Part shown: positions 46,001 to 54,261 of the stretch, in pieces
Layout: each line of letters begins with the position of its first letter
Position numbering within the stretch: position 1 is the first letter of the stretch
DNA from: Clostridiaceae bacterium
GTDB lineage: Bacteria > Bacillota > Clostridia > Acetivibrionales > DUMB01
DNA: 64,000 nt
Assembly: GCA_012840085.1 (NCBI GenBank)
Contig: DUMB01000014.1
Span: 1 to 64,000 of the forward strand
Reading direction: 5' to 3'
Notes under the pieces: model-generated
Told to the model about the DNA's origin: nothing
What the model saw: only the letters and a program-made list of their open reading frames with translations
The model's database searches: none
Translations under genes and position numbers: made by a program

Positions 46001-49000
46001 CATCGAATTTTTATATCAGATGATTAATGATACAAGCCGATATGAAGAGATTGTCGCAGCAGTGCAGGCTGCGTCAGCATCGACCGGTTCAGACACCATA
46101 CTGGAATTTCTGAAATACAGGAAAGGTAAGGGTGAGGGTCTTACACAGTTTTACGGCTGGCTTAAAGACAAATTTGGCATAGGCGATCTCAATAAGGTTT
46201 CTTCCTATTTCCTGGCATTAGGATACAGCAGCAGTGAAATCATAGACTTTTTATATCAACAAATTAACGATCAGGACCGATATGAAGAGATTGTTACAGC
46301 AGTGCAGGCTGCGTCAGCATCGACTGGTTCCGACACCATACTTGAATTTCTGAAATACAGGAAAGGTAAGGGTGAGGGGCTTACTCCGCTTTACGGCTGG
46401 CTTAAAGACAAATTTGGCATAAACGATCTCAATAAGGTTTCTTCCTATTTCCTGGCGTTAGAATACAACAGCAGTGAAATTATTGAATTTTTAGTTCAGC
46501 AGATTAGCGATCCGAGCCGATATGAAGAAATTGATGCGGCAGTACAGGCTGCAATAGCATCGACCGGTTCCGACGCCATACTGGAATTCCTGAAATACAG
46601 GAAAAGCAAGGGTGAGGGGCTGATTCTTCTTTACGGCTGGCTGAAGGATAAATTAGGTATAACGGATATCAGTAAGATTCTCCGGTATCTTAAAGAGACG
46701 GGCTATTCAAGCTCAGAGATAATCGAATTTGCCTATAGCGGACAGACAAACTTGAATGAGCTTTTGATTGCTTCAATGCAAAACAATTACAGTGAGGATA
46801 GTGTTATTGAATTACTTGTGTTTAGAAAAAGCCGCGGCGGCGGTCTGACGGAGCTTTATGACCTGCTTGCCCAGCTTAATATAACTGAAGCCAGGCAGGT
46901 AGCCGTCTATTTACAGGTGGCAGGGTTTTCCGGTGCCGAGGTTGCTGCATTTTTCAAACAAAAAGGAATTAACAATAACAATCAAATTATCACTCTTATT
47001 CAAAGCGTTTATGGTGAAAACGCCATAGCGGACTTCCTGATTGGTCTGAAAAACAATGGGTACACTGCTGGTGCATGCCGGATCTGGCTAATTGATAAGT
47101 TAGGCATTGACGATATTGCCAAAATCACCCGGTATTTGAAAGATGCTGGCTTTAATGATGGTGAGATAATTTATGCATTTGATTCTACCGGTGACGCTAA
47201 AGGTTTTGCTGTATTAAAGGCTTTATATCCAGCAGAAACACCGGTGCAGATATTGGCTCGCTTAATGGCTATACCTTCCGGGCCGGTTTATTCTACTCAC
47301 AAGTTAATATGCGGTCTGAAACAGGAATTCCCCGCACTTAAATATTCCGAAATTATCCTGATTATAAGAGATGCGGGCGAGGATCTTAACAATATAGTCG
47401 ATTGGCTGCAAATGGTCAACTATGAAGGAGCATATTATCTGGGACTGCCAAAGGATGACCTTGATGATCTGGCTTCCATTCTCGGTTCGCGTAATGAGAA
47501 TGATCTTAAGCTGGGTACCAGAAAAACCAGCTACATTCTTTCAGGCTTTGGCTATAGCCTGGAGGAAGTTGTTTACTGGGCGAAGTATGCGAAATTTAGC
47601 AGTTACGAGGTTTTCAAGATTCTCCTGGATTATTGGGTAGGTATGGTTGGATCAGATAAAATCATAGAGCAGCTTCAGGCAATGGAAAGTAATGGTTACA
47701 CTCTGACAGAACTTGCAGAGGCGTTAATAGCATACTATAGAGAAGGAAAACTTCCTCCCGGTTCGGGAAATTCTTATTTGGTTGAAAACCCATATGGTAC
47801 TGCTTCCAATACTATGAAGACCCTGGCAGGGCTGGGAAAGAGAATGCCGGATGTGGTAACAGCGATGATTCATGCGGGTCTTGCTCCCCGTTACTTGATC
47901 AACGCTTTGCACGGCTATTGGTATGACCGGTATTACTGGAAGGACCCCATGCCGAATCATTATCCCCATACAAGTGATGAATTTGCGCTCTTAAATATCG
48001 TAACCTGGGTTTATAATGCTGTGGAGAGCTTGCCGGAAGAAAAGCTGGCAGATATTGATATAGTTGAAGAAACCGCTGCTGGATTATACACAATAAGGGA
48101 CACGGTCGGAGCTGAGAATAGCAAAATCTTTGAGGCTATGATGTACATCACAGGTAAAATGACTGTTAACTGGAGTGAAAAGATACCTCAAACCGATATA
48201 TACGCTATCGATGATTTACTTAATACCGTTAACTCATTTGTCTCTGCCATTGGCAAGAAGGTAAACAATATCCTGGAGCGCGTTTTGGTAGTTAATGCCA
48301 TGCGTACTGCAGGATATAACAACGATGAAGCAACCGATTTGCTGAAGTCTGTGGTTGGAACAAGCTATTTGATGAATTTCGCTATGCAGGTTATGGGCGG
48401 GTACAATATTATAGACTCGTGGAATGCAGTTATGCGGGTTGATGCTTATCGGGTTCAGGTATTAGTAGATGTCTGCTGGACAATTGCGTGTAATGCATAT
48501 AGATTGGATAAAGCTTACACGGTACTCAAGGATATTAAAAAGGTCTATGACAAGTTAAAGAAGATATGCATGTTTCTTATAGATAAAGGTGTCCTCCAGG
48601 CGGCGCCGGGAGATATGACTATGGCAGCATTTGCTGGATTTGCCGAAACAATGTCATCAGGCATGGCGACTGCTGCTGGAATATCCGATATTACTTTTTC
48701 AGCAGGTGAAAACAGTACTGTCACTGTCAGAGGAACCGTTTCCTCCGGCGCAGGTACGGAATTGCTTCTCCTTGTAAAAAAGCCGGATGCCAACGGCAAT
48801 TCACAGAAGGATGTACTGCTTAACTCTCTCACTGACCAGGAGCTCAAAGGGATTATTGACTACTTCGGATATGTCTGCAGCACCGAACCCGCTGAATCGG
48901 ACGGAGCATCTTACAATTTTGAGTTGAGATACCGCTCCGGAGGCGCACCGGGAAAATATACCGTTCTTATTGGGACGGCAGACATCGTTGAGGCTCATAC

Positions 49001-52000
49001 CGCTGAGCCGGTCTTGTTTACAAGAACTCTTGCCGGGAAGGTATCAATTACCGGTATTGCTAAAGTTGGTGAAACTTTAACCGCAGACATAAGTGAGCTT
49101 ATTAATGCAGCCGGTACATTGACATATCAGTGGTACAGGGCTGAGCAGCCCATAACCGGTGCAAATTCCAGCACCTATACACTGGTAACGGAGGACATCG
49201 GCAAGACTATCACCGTAGGAGTGACTGCCGATGGAATCTATGCTGAAGGCAGTGTAATCAGTGATGCGACCGGAGAAGTAATAAGAACCTATGCAGTAAA
49301 TATTGGAAGCCTTACAGGAGGAACCATCACTGCTTCCTCAGCCACGGCAGCTGCAGGAGAAACCATCAGCTTAACAATCATCCCGGATACAGGTATGCGT
49401 CTTAAGGCAGGAAGCCTGGAATACAACGATGGCACAGGAGACCATAAGATTGACGGAACCAGCTTTACCATGCCTGCCGCGGATATAACGGTGACAGCAG
49501 AGTTTGAAGCGATAACTTATACGGTGAGTATCAGGACGCTCTTCTATGGCAGCATTACTGCCACTCCGACTACGGCAGCAGCCGGGGAAACCGTTAACCT
49601 TACAATTACTCCGGATGAAGGTAGGCGGCTTAAGGCAGGAAGCCTGAAATACAATGACGGCACTGGAGACCACGAGATTAACGGAACCAGCTTCACAATG
49701 CCTGCTGCGGATGTTGAGATAATGGCAGAGTTTGAAAGAGTATATACAGTAAACATAGGGGAACTCTACGGTGGCAGCATCACCGCTACTCCGGCTGTAG
49801 CAGCCGCAGGGGAGACCGTCAGCCTGACAATTACCCCTGAAGCTGGTTTGCGGCTTAGGGATGGAAGCCTGAGATACTACGACGGCACGGGATTTTATGC
49901 TATTAACGGAACCAGCTTTACCATGCCTTATGCTGATGTCACAGTGACAGCGCAGTTTGAAATGATACCGCCGACATATTATACAGTTAACATTGGGCCA
50001 CTCTACGGTGGCAGCATCAGTGCTATTCCGACTACGGCAGCAGCAGGGGAGACCATCACATTAAACATTAGCCCTGATACAGGTAAAAGGCTCAAAGCAG
50101 GAAGCCTGAAATACAACGATGGTACAGGAGACTATGTGATTAGCGGCATCAGCTTCACCATGCCAGCAGCCAATGTGACAGTAACAGCAGAGTTTGAGGA
50201 GGTACCGCCTGCTGTCTATACAATAAGCATTGATAGTACGATTACAGGGGGAACTATAATGGCTTCCCCGACAACAGCCATAGCCGGAGAAACCATAACA
50301 TTGACCATTACTCCCGATGCAGGGAAACGGCTAAAAGCAGGAAGCCTGAAATACAACGACGGAATGACGGATCATGAAATCAGCGGCACCAGCTTCACCA
50401 TGCCTGCTGCCAATGTGGCGGTGACCGCAGAGTTTGAGGAGATACCGCCTGCTGTCTATACAGTAAGCATAGACGACATGATTATTGGAGGTACAATTAT
50501 TGCCTCTCCAAATATAGCGGCAGCAGGAGAGACAATAACATTGACCATCATCCCCGATGCAGGAAAGCAGCTGAAGGCAGGAAGCTTAAAATACAGCGAC
50601 GGTGAGTTAGATTATTCAATCAACGGAACCAGTTTCATAATGCCTGAGGTAAATGTAACAGTGACCGCAGAGTTTGAAGATATAAAATATACAGTAAGTG
50701 TTGATAGTACAATTACAGGCGGAACTATAATGGCTTCTCCGACAAAAGCCATAGCCGGAGAAACCATAACATTGACTATCACTCCCGATGAAGGGAAACG
50801 GCTAAAAGAAAGAAGCCTTAAATACAACGATGGTACAGGAGACTATGTGATTAGCGGCACCAGCTTCACCATGCCAGCAGCCAATGTGACAGTAACAGCA
50901 GAGTTTGAGGAGGTACCGCCTGCTGTCTATACAATAAGCATTGATAGTACGATTACAGGGGGAACTATAATGGCTTCTCCGAAAACAGCCATAGCCGGAG
51001 AAACCATAACATTGTCCATCATTCCCGAGGCAGGCAAACGGCTCAAAGCAGGAAGCTTGAAATACAACGATGGTACAGGAGACTATGTGATTAGCGGATA
51101 CAGCTTTACGATGCCTACTGCGAATGTGACGGTGACAGCAGAGTTTGAGGGGATACCGCCTACTGTCTATACAGTAAGCGTAGACGACATGATTATTGGA
51201 GGTACAATTATAGCCTCTCTAAATACAGCGGCAGCAGGAGAGACAATAACTTTGACCATCATCCCCGATGCAGGAAAGCAGCTGAAGGCAGGAAGCTTGA
51301 AATACAACGACGGTGTGGTGGATCATGAAATAAGCGGTACCAGTTTCACCATGCCAGCAGCCAATGTGACAGTGACTGCAGAGTTTGAGGAGATACTGCC
51401 TGCTGTCTATACAGTAAGCATAGACAGTACGGTCACAGGTGGAGCTATAGTGGCTTCTCCCATATCATCAGTGGCTGGTGGAATCATCAACCTGACTATC
51501 ACTCCTGATGTAGGGAAACGGCTTAAGGAAGGAAGTCTGAAATATAACGACGGAGTAGAAGACTATATAATTAGCGGCACCAGCTTCACAATGCCAGCAG
51601 CCAATGTGACAGTAACGGCAGAGTTTGAGGAGATACCGCTTACTGATTACGATAAGGTAATGGCGGATATCGCAGCTCTAAGTATCGGATATGCACCAGG
51701 AGACAACGCAGCTGCGGTAACACAAAACGTGAGTTTGGCAACCACGGGAGCAATATATGGATCAGTTATCACATGGACATCAAGCAATACAGCAGTTATA
51801 AGTAATAGTGGTGTTGTCACACGACCCGGCTTTGCAGACGGAGATGTCACTGTTACTTTAACTGCAACGGTTTATAATAATGGAGCAAGCAGTACAAAAG
51901 ACTTTGAACTGGTTGTCTTGAAGCTTCCGCAAATAACCTATACGGTTACATTTGATAAAAATGGCGGGGATACTGAAGCAAGTCCAGCTAAAATAGAAGT

Positions 52001-53456
52001 AATCTCAGGTGGCACTGTAGGAACGCTGCCAACGGCTCCTACAAGGTCAGGTTACACCTTCAAAGGCTGGAATACACAAGCGAATGGAAACGGCACAGTT
52101 TTCACGGCAGCTACGGTTGTTACCGGTGCTATTACTGTGTATGCGCAATGGAGTATAAACAATTCCGGCGGAGGCGGAGGAATACCCGTTGGCATCATAG
52201 GAATAAACACTCCTATAGAGACACCAAAAACGGAGATAAATGTTGAGGGAAATACGGTGACTGCTTCCACAACGGTTACAGCTACCGAAGACAGCAGTGG
52301 TAACGCAGCGGCTATAGTTAGCCAGGCACAGTTAAGCGACGCCATTGATAAAGCGATGGAGGAGGCAGAAAAGCAAGGCGATAGTATGGTAGCCAGGGTT
52401 GAAATCAAGGTGGAGGCTTCCGCCGATGCAACAGGCTCAGAAACAATTATACCCGAAGAAGCTGTGAGCCAGGCTTTGAAGGCCGGGATTGAAGCGTTGA
52501 CGATATCAACCCATGTTGCTTCTATTACCTTTGACGCTAATACACTCTCCTCCCTTTCAGAGGAAGCAACAGGCGATCTGAAAATTACGGTATCCAGAGT
52601 GGAGGCATCCTCTCTATCCTCAGAAGCTCAGAGGCTGGTAGGAGACAGACCGGTATTTGATTTCAATGTCACCAGCGGTGGCAAAGTGATAACGCAGTTT
52701 GGAGGGGATGTGACGGTATCAGTGCCCTATACTCCTAAAGAAGGAGAGGATACAAATGCTATCGTTATTTATTATATAAATGCTTCAGGAAAGCTCGAAG
52801 TGGTAAGTAACTGCATCTATGACCCTGCAACAGGAATGGTCCATTTTAGTACAAGGCATTTCTCCCGGTATGCGGTAGGATATAATAAAATAAGTTTCAT
52901 GGATGTGCCTGAGAATACATGGTACAGCAAGGCTGTAAGTTTTATAGCCGCAAGGGGGATTACTACAGGCACGGGAGGCGGTAATTTCAGTCCGGAAGCA
53001 AGGCTGACACGAGGACAATTCATAGTATTGCTGATGAGGGCATATGGAATAGCCCCGGACACTGAAGTAGAGGATAATTTTGCAGATGCCGGAGACACTT
53101 ATTACACGGGCTATCTGGCAGCAGCCAAACGTCTGGGTATATCGAGAGGTGTGGGGAACAATATGTTTGCACCGGATAAGGAGATCACCCGTCAAGAGAT
53201 GTTCACCCTCCTGTACAATGCACTGAAGATCATTGGAAGGTTGCCCGAAGGGACAGCCGGAAAACCGTTATCAGCTTTTGCCGATGCAGAGAGCATTGCT
53301 CCCTGGGCTAAAGAAGCTATGACTCTTCTGGTGGAAACTGGTACTATTGGCGGAAACGGAGGAAAACTCTCTCCGACGGGCACAACTACAAGAGCGGAAA
53401 TGGCACAGGTAATATACAACTTGTTGTCAAGATATAAATTGAGTTTTGATAAGTAA
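40008..53456 (+). CDS. Giant SLH-anchored repeat surface protein
   Basis: This 4482-residue exported protein has a signal peptide (residues 1-33). About 218-625 are fibronectin-III-like modules (YYYRVYAKSSAGIGYGKTYSF). About 626-2865 are degenerate helical repeats of 33-45 residues (pattern xLKxAGYSxxEIxxxLYxxY), including a stretch of near-identical 80-residue units at 1660-2240. About 3010-3090 are Ig-like (TYQWYRAEQPITGANSSTY), and 3095-3878 hold about ten InlB-B-like units. Then come an atrophied Ig domain (3880-3972), a Listeria-Bacteroides repeat (3977-4051), a beta-rich domain and three SLH domains (4295-4481; TRGQF, TRQEM, TRAEM). It is probably held to the wall as an adhesin or S-layer accessory. 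No enzyme domain is seen. Confidence 0.88.
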   Translation: MQKNKRLLSLILIVVIAVTQLPVWAVQLHASASQLPAPALASGTGYSTGNAPGFSSTLSGFSSRDDLMEVADEVYETSQSMALASTGESEDPGLQYSLSLKIELNELRRSMSVQADINSLGLDAAGGELIVTLYDNKDRIPKLIDFFTAEVQSGVMEDTPDTPEAIGVLSFDGADPENLMVSGVICRSLDEPLPLSAAVSYDEDGFSIVPVSFCTLAATDVTKTSAVLHGQVVVEDGTELNAADFGFIVFDSLQTDAEEMDEDGNPVGVILPDVLPAASITSDGRFSLPLTNLESGREYQYMAVGIVNKTYGEPMSFTTKSDLPAVQTNASAEINSEINVVTLRGTITDTKGFEIKESGVMFGTDPDSDLTQKSPNQSGLSGAITCYIGQLDPGKTYYYRVYAKSSAGIGYGKTYSFTMPAVLPEIRRRPSVTFDPVTWKATFSAEILSNGGAEITDFGFRLKNMNEWKYFPAQIDPDTKIFTLELEGQEQIPIGYIQVEAYVTNTVGMATMAATDGILTPSRAQVNAGLDNTLITVSSAVLKGDITIVPGSECQQRGFEYKAVSDNLWIEAGMETGTFGSGEYTFTLEGLRPYTEYVFRAKAQTLAGWSYSPEIGFTTIFSDNGKETAYQMKMDGKTGKEILEILKNNLHQDISEACVSLKFAGFDASSIAAALKPAPYNAKYDGVAKGLLTAGFDASTAAKALMSEYSDVFEYIGGDAAGIITETLDEQGFPKDDIIKALREVFNIKIDYIGLYLDVTNDTVYDSLIRTYGAYAFSADFWREHDTEQYTDGYIRQLTTILKNCTTFSAGDIAAVLKEVYPQITAAQFVANCRNLYPAVSDMGDALIQAFKVDPSMAAKEMYTYSDIYTIEKIKDWLINKRGLSASQTVKVLLGLPNTEPMNTVPVLMKNNLGITTAIDAAKAMHAAGWGEEKGYGYWRPLKLLIDHYDCKPSDLIEIMKELGFSSLVVAQQMEALKNNNYITSWRTEYRALGYTASDLAGWCKTNSYYNEAVQAVIIMGEAGYSLDEITAALKQVYELDANGALTILQYDTFTDNEPYKWWTVAQAIASVDLAYNTSTLDTVIAQMKENGATAEHIANTLKEAFAVKEPGNVAKYLKGLGYGKDVVLHALAKSFRTLKNPELIQMLAQVLGDNFSEDPINNMELILSIYESVKGKLNHAVNGVILLHDSGFGLMDITRVLKNDIDALNNVAAPLTAFEAGQLLLGMKAYGLSYDKLDIFAAIQEVYGVNFMLETVVDYKNHKKYSAKTAITKLSEDFGIDTPSAAAMCLKEAGYTMAEVLEGFIDGYSSEKSIYKIDLLRQVLVDVYPEEQAPLKAIMEAMGITDPGHASEAFYRAGFSMKEIIMILQNEYGLSSGEVTECLYERNFENIVVNVEEVYGGNGYLDFILYRKKQGDDISQLFDWLYKKFRVADISQIVNTLKLAGFSSEDVITLLYEKRKVSDDETILQVQDVFGENSIQSYINHRKDKGDNITQVFNWLQKFGVKDVQSIISYLTQAGYSSSELIEFLFSGYNQVDNAIIDVENTFGKNSIVDVLKQKKTQGWNIGILYSYLVDTLKITNLTQIANYLKTVGYTGYEIMNLLYQKITDTSRYGEIIAAVQAANADKGTDAILEFLRAKKEAGEALSQLYNWLKDKFNITDMTQTVTYLKAVGYTSSDIMDFLYQVITEPSRYGEIAAAVQAADAANGTDAILEFLCAKKEAGQSLTQMHYWLKDKFNITDMTQTATYLKAVGYTSSEIMDFLYQVITEPGRYGEIAAAVQAANAANGTDVILEFLRAKKEAGEGLSQLHDWLKDKFNITDMTQTVAYLKAAGYTSSEIIDFWCARYSGEPDEYEEVIEAIQAASNTDVTLDFLREKKTQGEGLIQLYGWMEDKFGISDINKVSSYFLALGYNSSEIIEFLYQKINDTSRYEEIVAAVQAASASTGSDTILEFLKYRKGKGEGLTQFYSWLKDNFGISDINRIAPYFMALGYNNSEIIEFLYQMINDTSRYEEIVAAVQAASASTGSDTILEFLKYRKGKGEGLTQFYGWLKDKFGIGDLNKVSSYFLALGYSSSEIIDFLYQQINDQDRYEEIVTAVQAASASTGSDTILEFLKYRKGKGEGLTPLYGWLKDKFGINDLNKVSSYFLALEYNSSEIIEFLVQQISDPSRYEEIDAAVQAAIASTGSDAILEFLKYRKSKGEGLILLYGWLKDKLGITDISKILRYLKETGYSSSEIIEFAYSGQTNLNELLIASMQNNYSEDSVIELLVFRKSRGGGLTELYDLLAQLNITEARQVAVYLQVAGFSGAEVAAFFKQKGINNNNQIITLIQSVYGENAIADFLIGLKNNGYTAGACRIWLIDKLGIDDIAKITRYLKDAGFNDGEIIYAFDSTGDAKGFAVLKALYPAETPVQILARLMAIPSGPVYSTHKLICGLKQEFPALKYSEIILIIRDAGEDLNNIVDWLQMVNYEGAYYLGLPKDDLDDLASILGSRNENDLKLGTRKTSYILSGFGYSLEEVVYWAKYAKFSSYEVFKILLDYWVGMVGSDKIIEQLQAMESNGYTLTELAEALIAYYREGKLPPGSGNSYLVENPYGTASNTMKTLAGLGKRMPDVVTAMIHAGLAPRYLINALHGYWYDRYYWKDPMPNHYPHTSDEFALLNIVTWVYNAVESLPEEKLADIDIVEETAAGLYTIRDTVGAENSKIFEAMMYITGKMTVNWSEKIPQTDIYAIDDLLNTVNSFVSAIGKKVNNILERVLVVNAMRTAGYNNDEATDLLKSVVGTSYLMNFAMQVMGGYNIIDSWNAVMRVDAYRVQVLVDVCWTIACNAYRLDKAYTVLKDIKKVYDKLKKICMFLIDKGVLQAAPGDMTMAAFAGFAETMSSGMATAAGISDITFSAGENSTVTVRGTVSSGAGTELLLLVKKPDANGNSQKDVLLNSLTDQELKGIIDYFGYVCSTEPAESDGASYNFELRYRSGGAPGKYTVLIGTADIVEAHTAEPVLFTRTLAGKVSITGIAKVGETLTADISELINAAGTLTYQWYRAEQPITGANSSTYTLVTEDIGKTITVGVTADGIYAEGSVISDATGEVIRTYAVNIGSLTGGTITASSATAAAGETISLTIIPDTGMRLKAGSLEYNDGTGDHKIDGTSFTMPAADITVTAEFEAITYTVSIRTLFYGSITATPTTAAAGETVNLTITPDEGRRLKAGSLKYNDGTGDHEINGTSFTMPAADVEIMAEFERVYTVNIGELYGGSITATPAVAAAGETVSLTITPEAGLRLRDGSLRYYDGTGFYAINGTSFTMPYADVTVTAQFEMIPPTYYTVNIGPLYGGSISAIPTTAAAGETITLNISPDTGKRLKAGSLKYNDGTGDYVISGISFTMPAANVTVTAEFEEVPPAVYTISIDSTITGGTIMASPTTAIAGETITLTITPDAGKRLKAGSLKYNDGMTDHEISGTSFTMPAANVAVTAEFEEIPPAVYTVSIDDMIIGGTIIASPNIAAAGETITLTIIPDAGKQLKAGSLKYSDGELDYSINGTSFIMPEVNVTVTAEFEDIKYTVSVDSTITGGTIMASPTKAIAGETITLTITPDEGKRLKERSLKYNDGTGDYVISGTSFTMPAANVTVTAEFEEVPPAVYTISIDSTITGGTIMASPKTAIAGETITLSIIPEAGKRLKAGSLKYNDGTGDYVISGYSFTMPTANVTVTAEFEGIPPTVYTVSVDDMIIGGTIIASLNTAAAGETITLTIIPDAGKQLKAGSLKYNDGVVDHEISGTSFTMPAANVTVTAEFEEILPAVYTVSIDSTVTGGAIVASPISSVAGGIINLTITPDVGKRLKEGSLKYNDGVEDYIISGTSFTMPAANVTVTAEFEEIPLTDYDKVMADIAALSIGYAPGDNAAAVTQNVSLATTGAIYGSVITWTSSNTAVISNSGVVTRPGFADGDVTVTLTATVYNNGASSTKDFELVVLKLPQITYTVTFDKNGGDTEASPAKIEVISGGTVGTLPTAPTRSGYTFKGWNTQANGNGTVFTAATVVTGAITVYAQWSINNSGGGGGIPVGIIGINTPIETPKTEINVEGNTVTASTTVTATEDSSGNAAAIVSQAQLSDAIDKAMEEAEKQGDSMVARVEIKVEASADATGSETIIPEEAVSQALKAGIEALTISTHVASITFDANTLSSLSEEATGDLKITVSRVEASSLSSEAQRLVGDRPVFDFNVTSGGKVITQFGGDVTVSVPYTPKEGEDTNAIVIYYINASGKLEVVSNCIYDPATGMVHFSTRHFSRYAVGYNKISFMDVPENTWYSKAVSFIAARGITTGTGGGNFSPEARLTRGQFIVLLMRAYGIAPDTEVEDNFADAGDTYYTGYLAAAKRLGISRGVGNNMFAPDKEITRQEMFTLLYNALKIIGRLPEGTAGKPLSAFADAESIAPWAKEAMTLLVETGTIGGNGGKLSPTGTTTRAEMAQVIYNLLSRYKLSFDK
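44992..46740 (+). repeat. Tandem 240-bp repeats in the helical array
   Basis: Units beginning with the codons for DMTQT or DINKV start at 44992, 45232, 45472, 45706, 45946, 46186, 46426 and 46666. All spacings are 240 bases except one of 234. Adjacent units are nearly identical at DNA level over long runs, including third codon positions, so amplification or gene conversion is recent. Each unit encodes 80 residues. Confidence 0.85.
49290..51640 (+). repeat. InlB-B-like repeat array, about ten units
   Basis: Units of 222-240 bases begin near 49290, 49518, 49741, 49980, 50217, 50457, 50687, 50927, 51167 and 51408. Each encodes YTV-x-I..., GGTI-x-ASP, AAAGETI-x-LTI-x-P, GKRLKAGSLKYNDG, SGTSFTMPAANVTVTAEFE. 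A block of about three units is duplicated at a distance of 711 bases (for example gtaccgcctgctgtctat at 50202 and 50913). Confidence 0.88.
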
Positions 53457-53777
53457 ATGGCTGATGCTTGGTACACATGGGGAAAACTGATGCTCCATGC
53501 CGTAAAGAAAGGTTATCACACTATTGGAAAGGTAAAATCCAATAGTGTGATTTATCAAACCTTAATGGCTTTTGGAAATGTATTTTAAACTATATGGGAG
53601 TTTTATTGTATGAAATTCGGAATGTAAACCGAAAGAGTTGATTATATGAATGCATTGATAAATGAGATAAATTTAATAAAGGAGCATATTGTCTCTCACT
53701 ATGCTCCTTCAAAGATAATCCTTAAATTATTTACACTCCCAGTTTTTCTTTGATCTTTTTTAATGGCATAAAAAACC
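53457..53777. terminator. Terminator region after the giant gene, and convergent hairpin
   Basis: A perfect 14-bp inverted repeat (53515-53528 with 53538-53551) with a nine-base loop follows the giant gene and is its probable terminator. A second hairpin, aaggagcata (53679-53688) with tatgctcctt (53700-53709), could end transcription from either side, since the next gene is on the minus strand. No gene lies here. Confidence 0.7.
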
Positions 53778-54005
53778 CTATTCTTTCAATTCATATCCCT
53801 TTGCTGCAAATGCTTCTTTGATTTTTTCCATAGGAATATTCTTCATAGAGGCACCCTTGGGGATAGTCATAAACCTGCCCGCTGTTTTCAGCATTGCAGG
53901 ATTGGTAATGTTCTCAAATCCCAAGTCTTTCATAATATCAACAACTTCCGGATGTTCTTTGCATATTTCGTAGACGCTTTTGGATAAATCGATAACCGTA
54001 CCCAT
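53778..54005 (-). CDS. DUF1858 domain protein
   Basis: This 75-residue protein matches the small DUF1858 family: IDLSKSVYEICKEHPEVVDIMKDLGFENI, then GRFMTIPKGASMKNI. The domain is found alone or fused to redox proteins in anaerobes; its function is not known. The ATG at 54005 is preferred because aaaggagg lies eight bases ahead; the frame to 54029 overlaps that site. It stands alone on the minus strand. Confidence 0.85.
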   Translation of the reverse strand: MGTVIDLSKSVYEICKEHPEVVDIMKDLGFENITNPAMLKTAGRFMTIPKGASMKNIPMEKIKEAFAAKGYELKE

Positions 54006-54261
54006 GGTACTGTCCTCCTTTGAAGACATTTTTCCTGAGAAGCTGCAAACAGCATTCCCCGATTTTATTCAATATCCTGAACTCACAATAATTCGATAAA
54101 TAATTCGATATCCGAAACTTACAATTATTATTTATGTTATAAACTTATATTTTATTTATTATTATATCTTTTCTTACTTTTGTTATAACAGATAGCATTT
54201 ATCCAGTAAATGTTGAATTAGCCTTATTGGCCAAGAGCTGTTGACCCGGCATCGCTGCTTT

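Noticed and set aside
44992-51640. CRISPR-like array
   Set aside because: Repeats are 220-240 bases, contiguous and in frame in one protein; there are no unique spacers and no cas genes.
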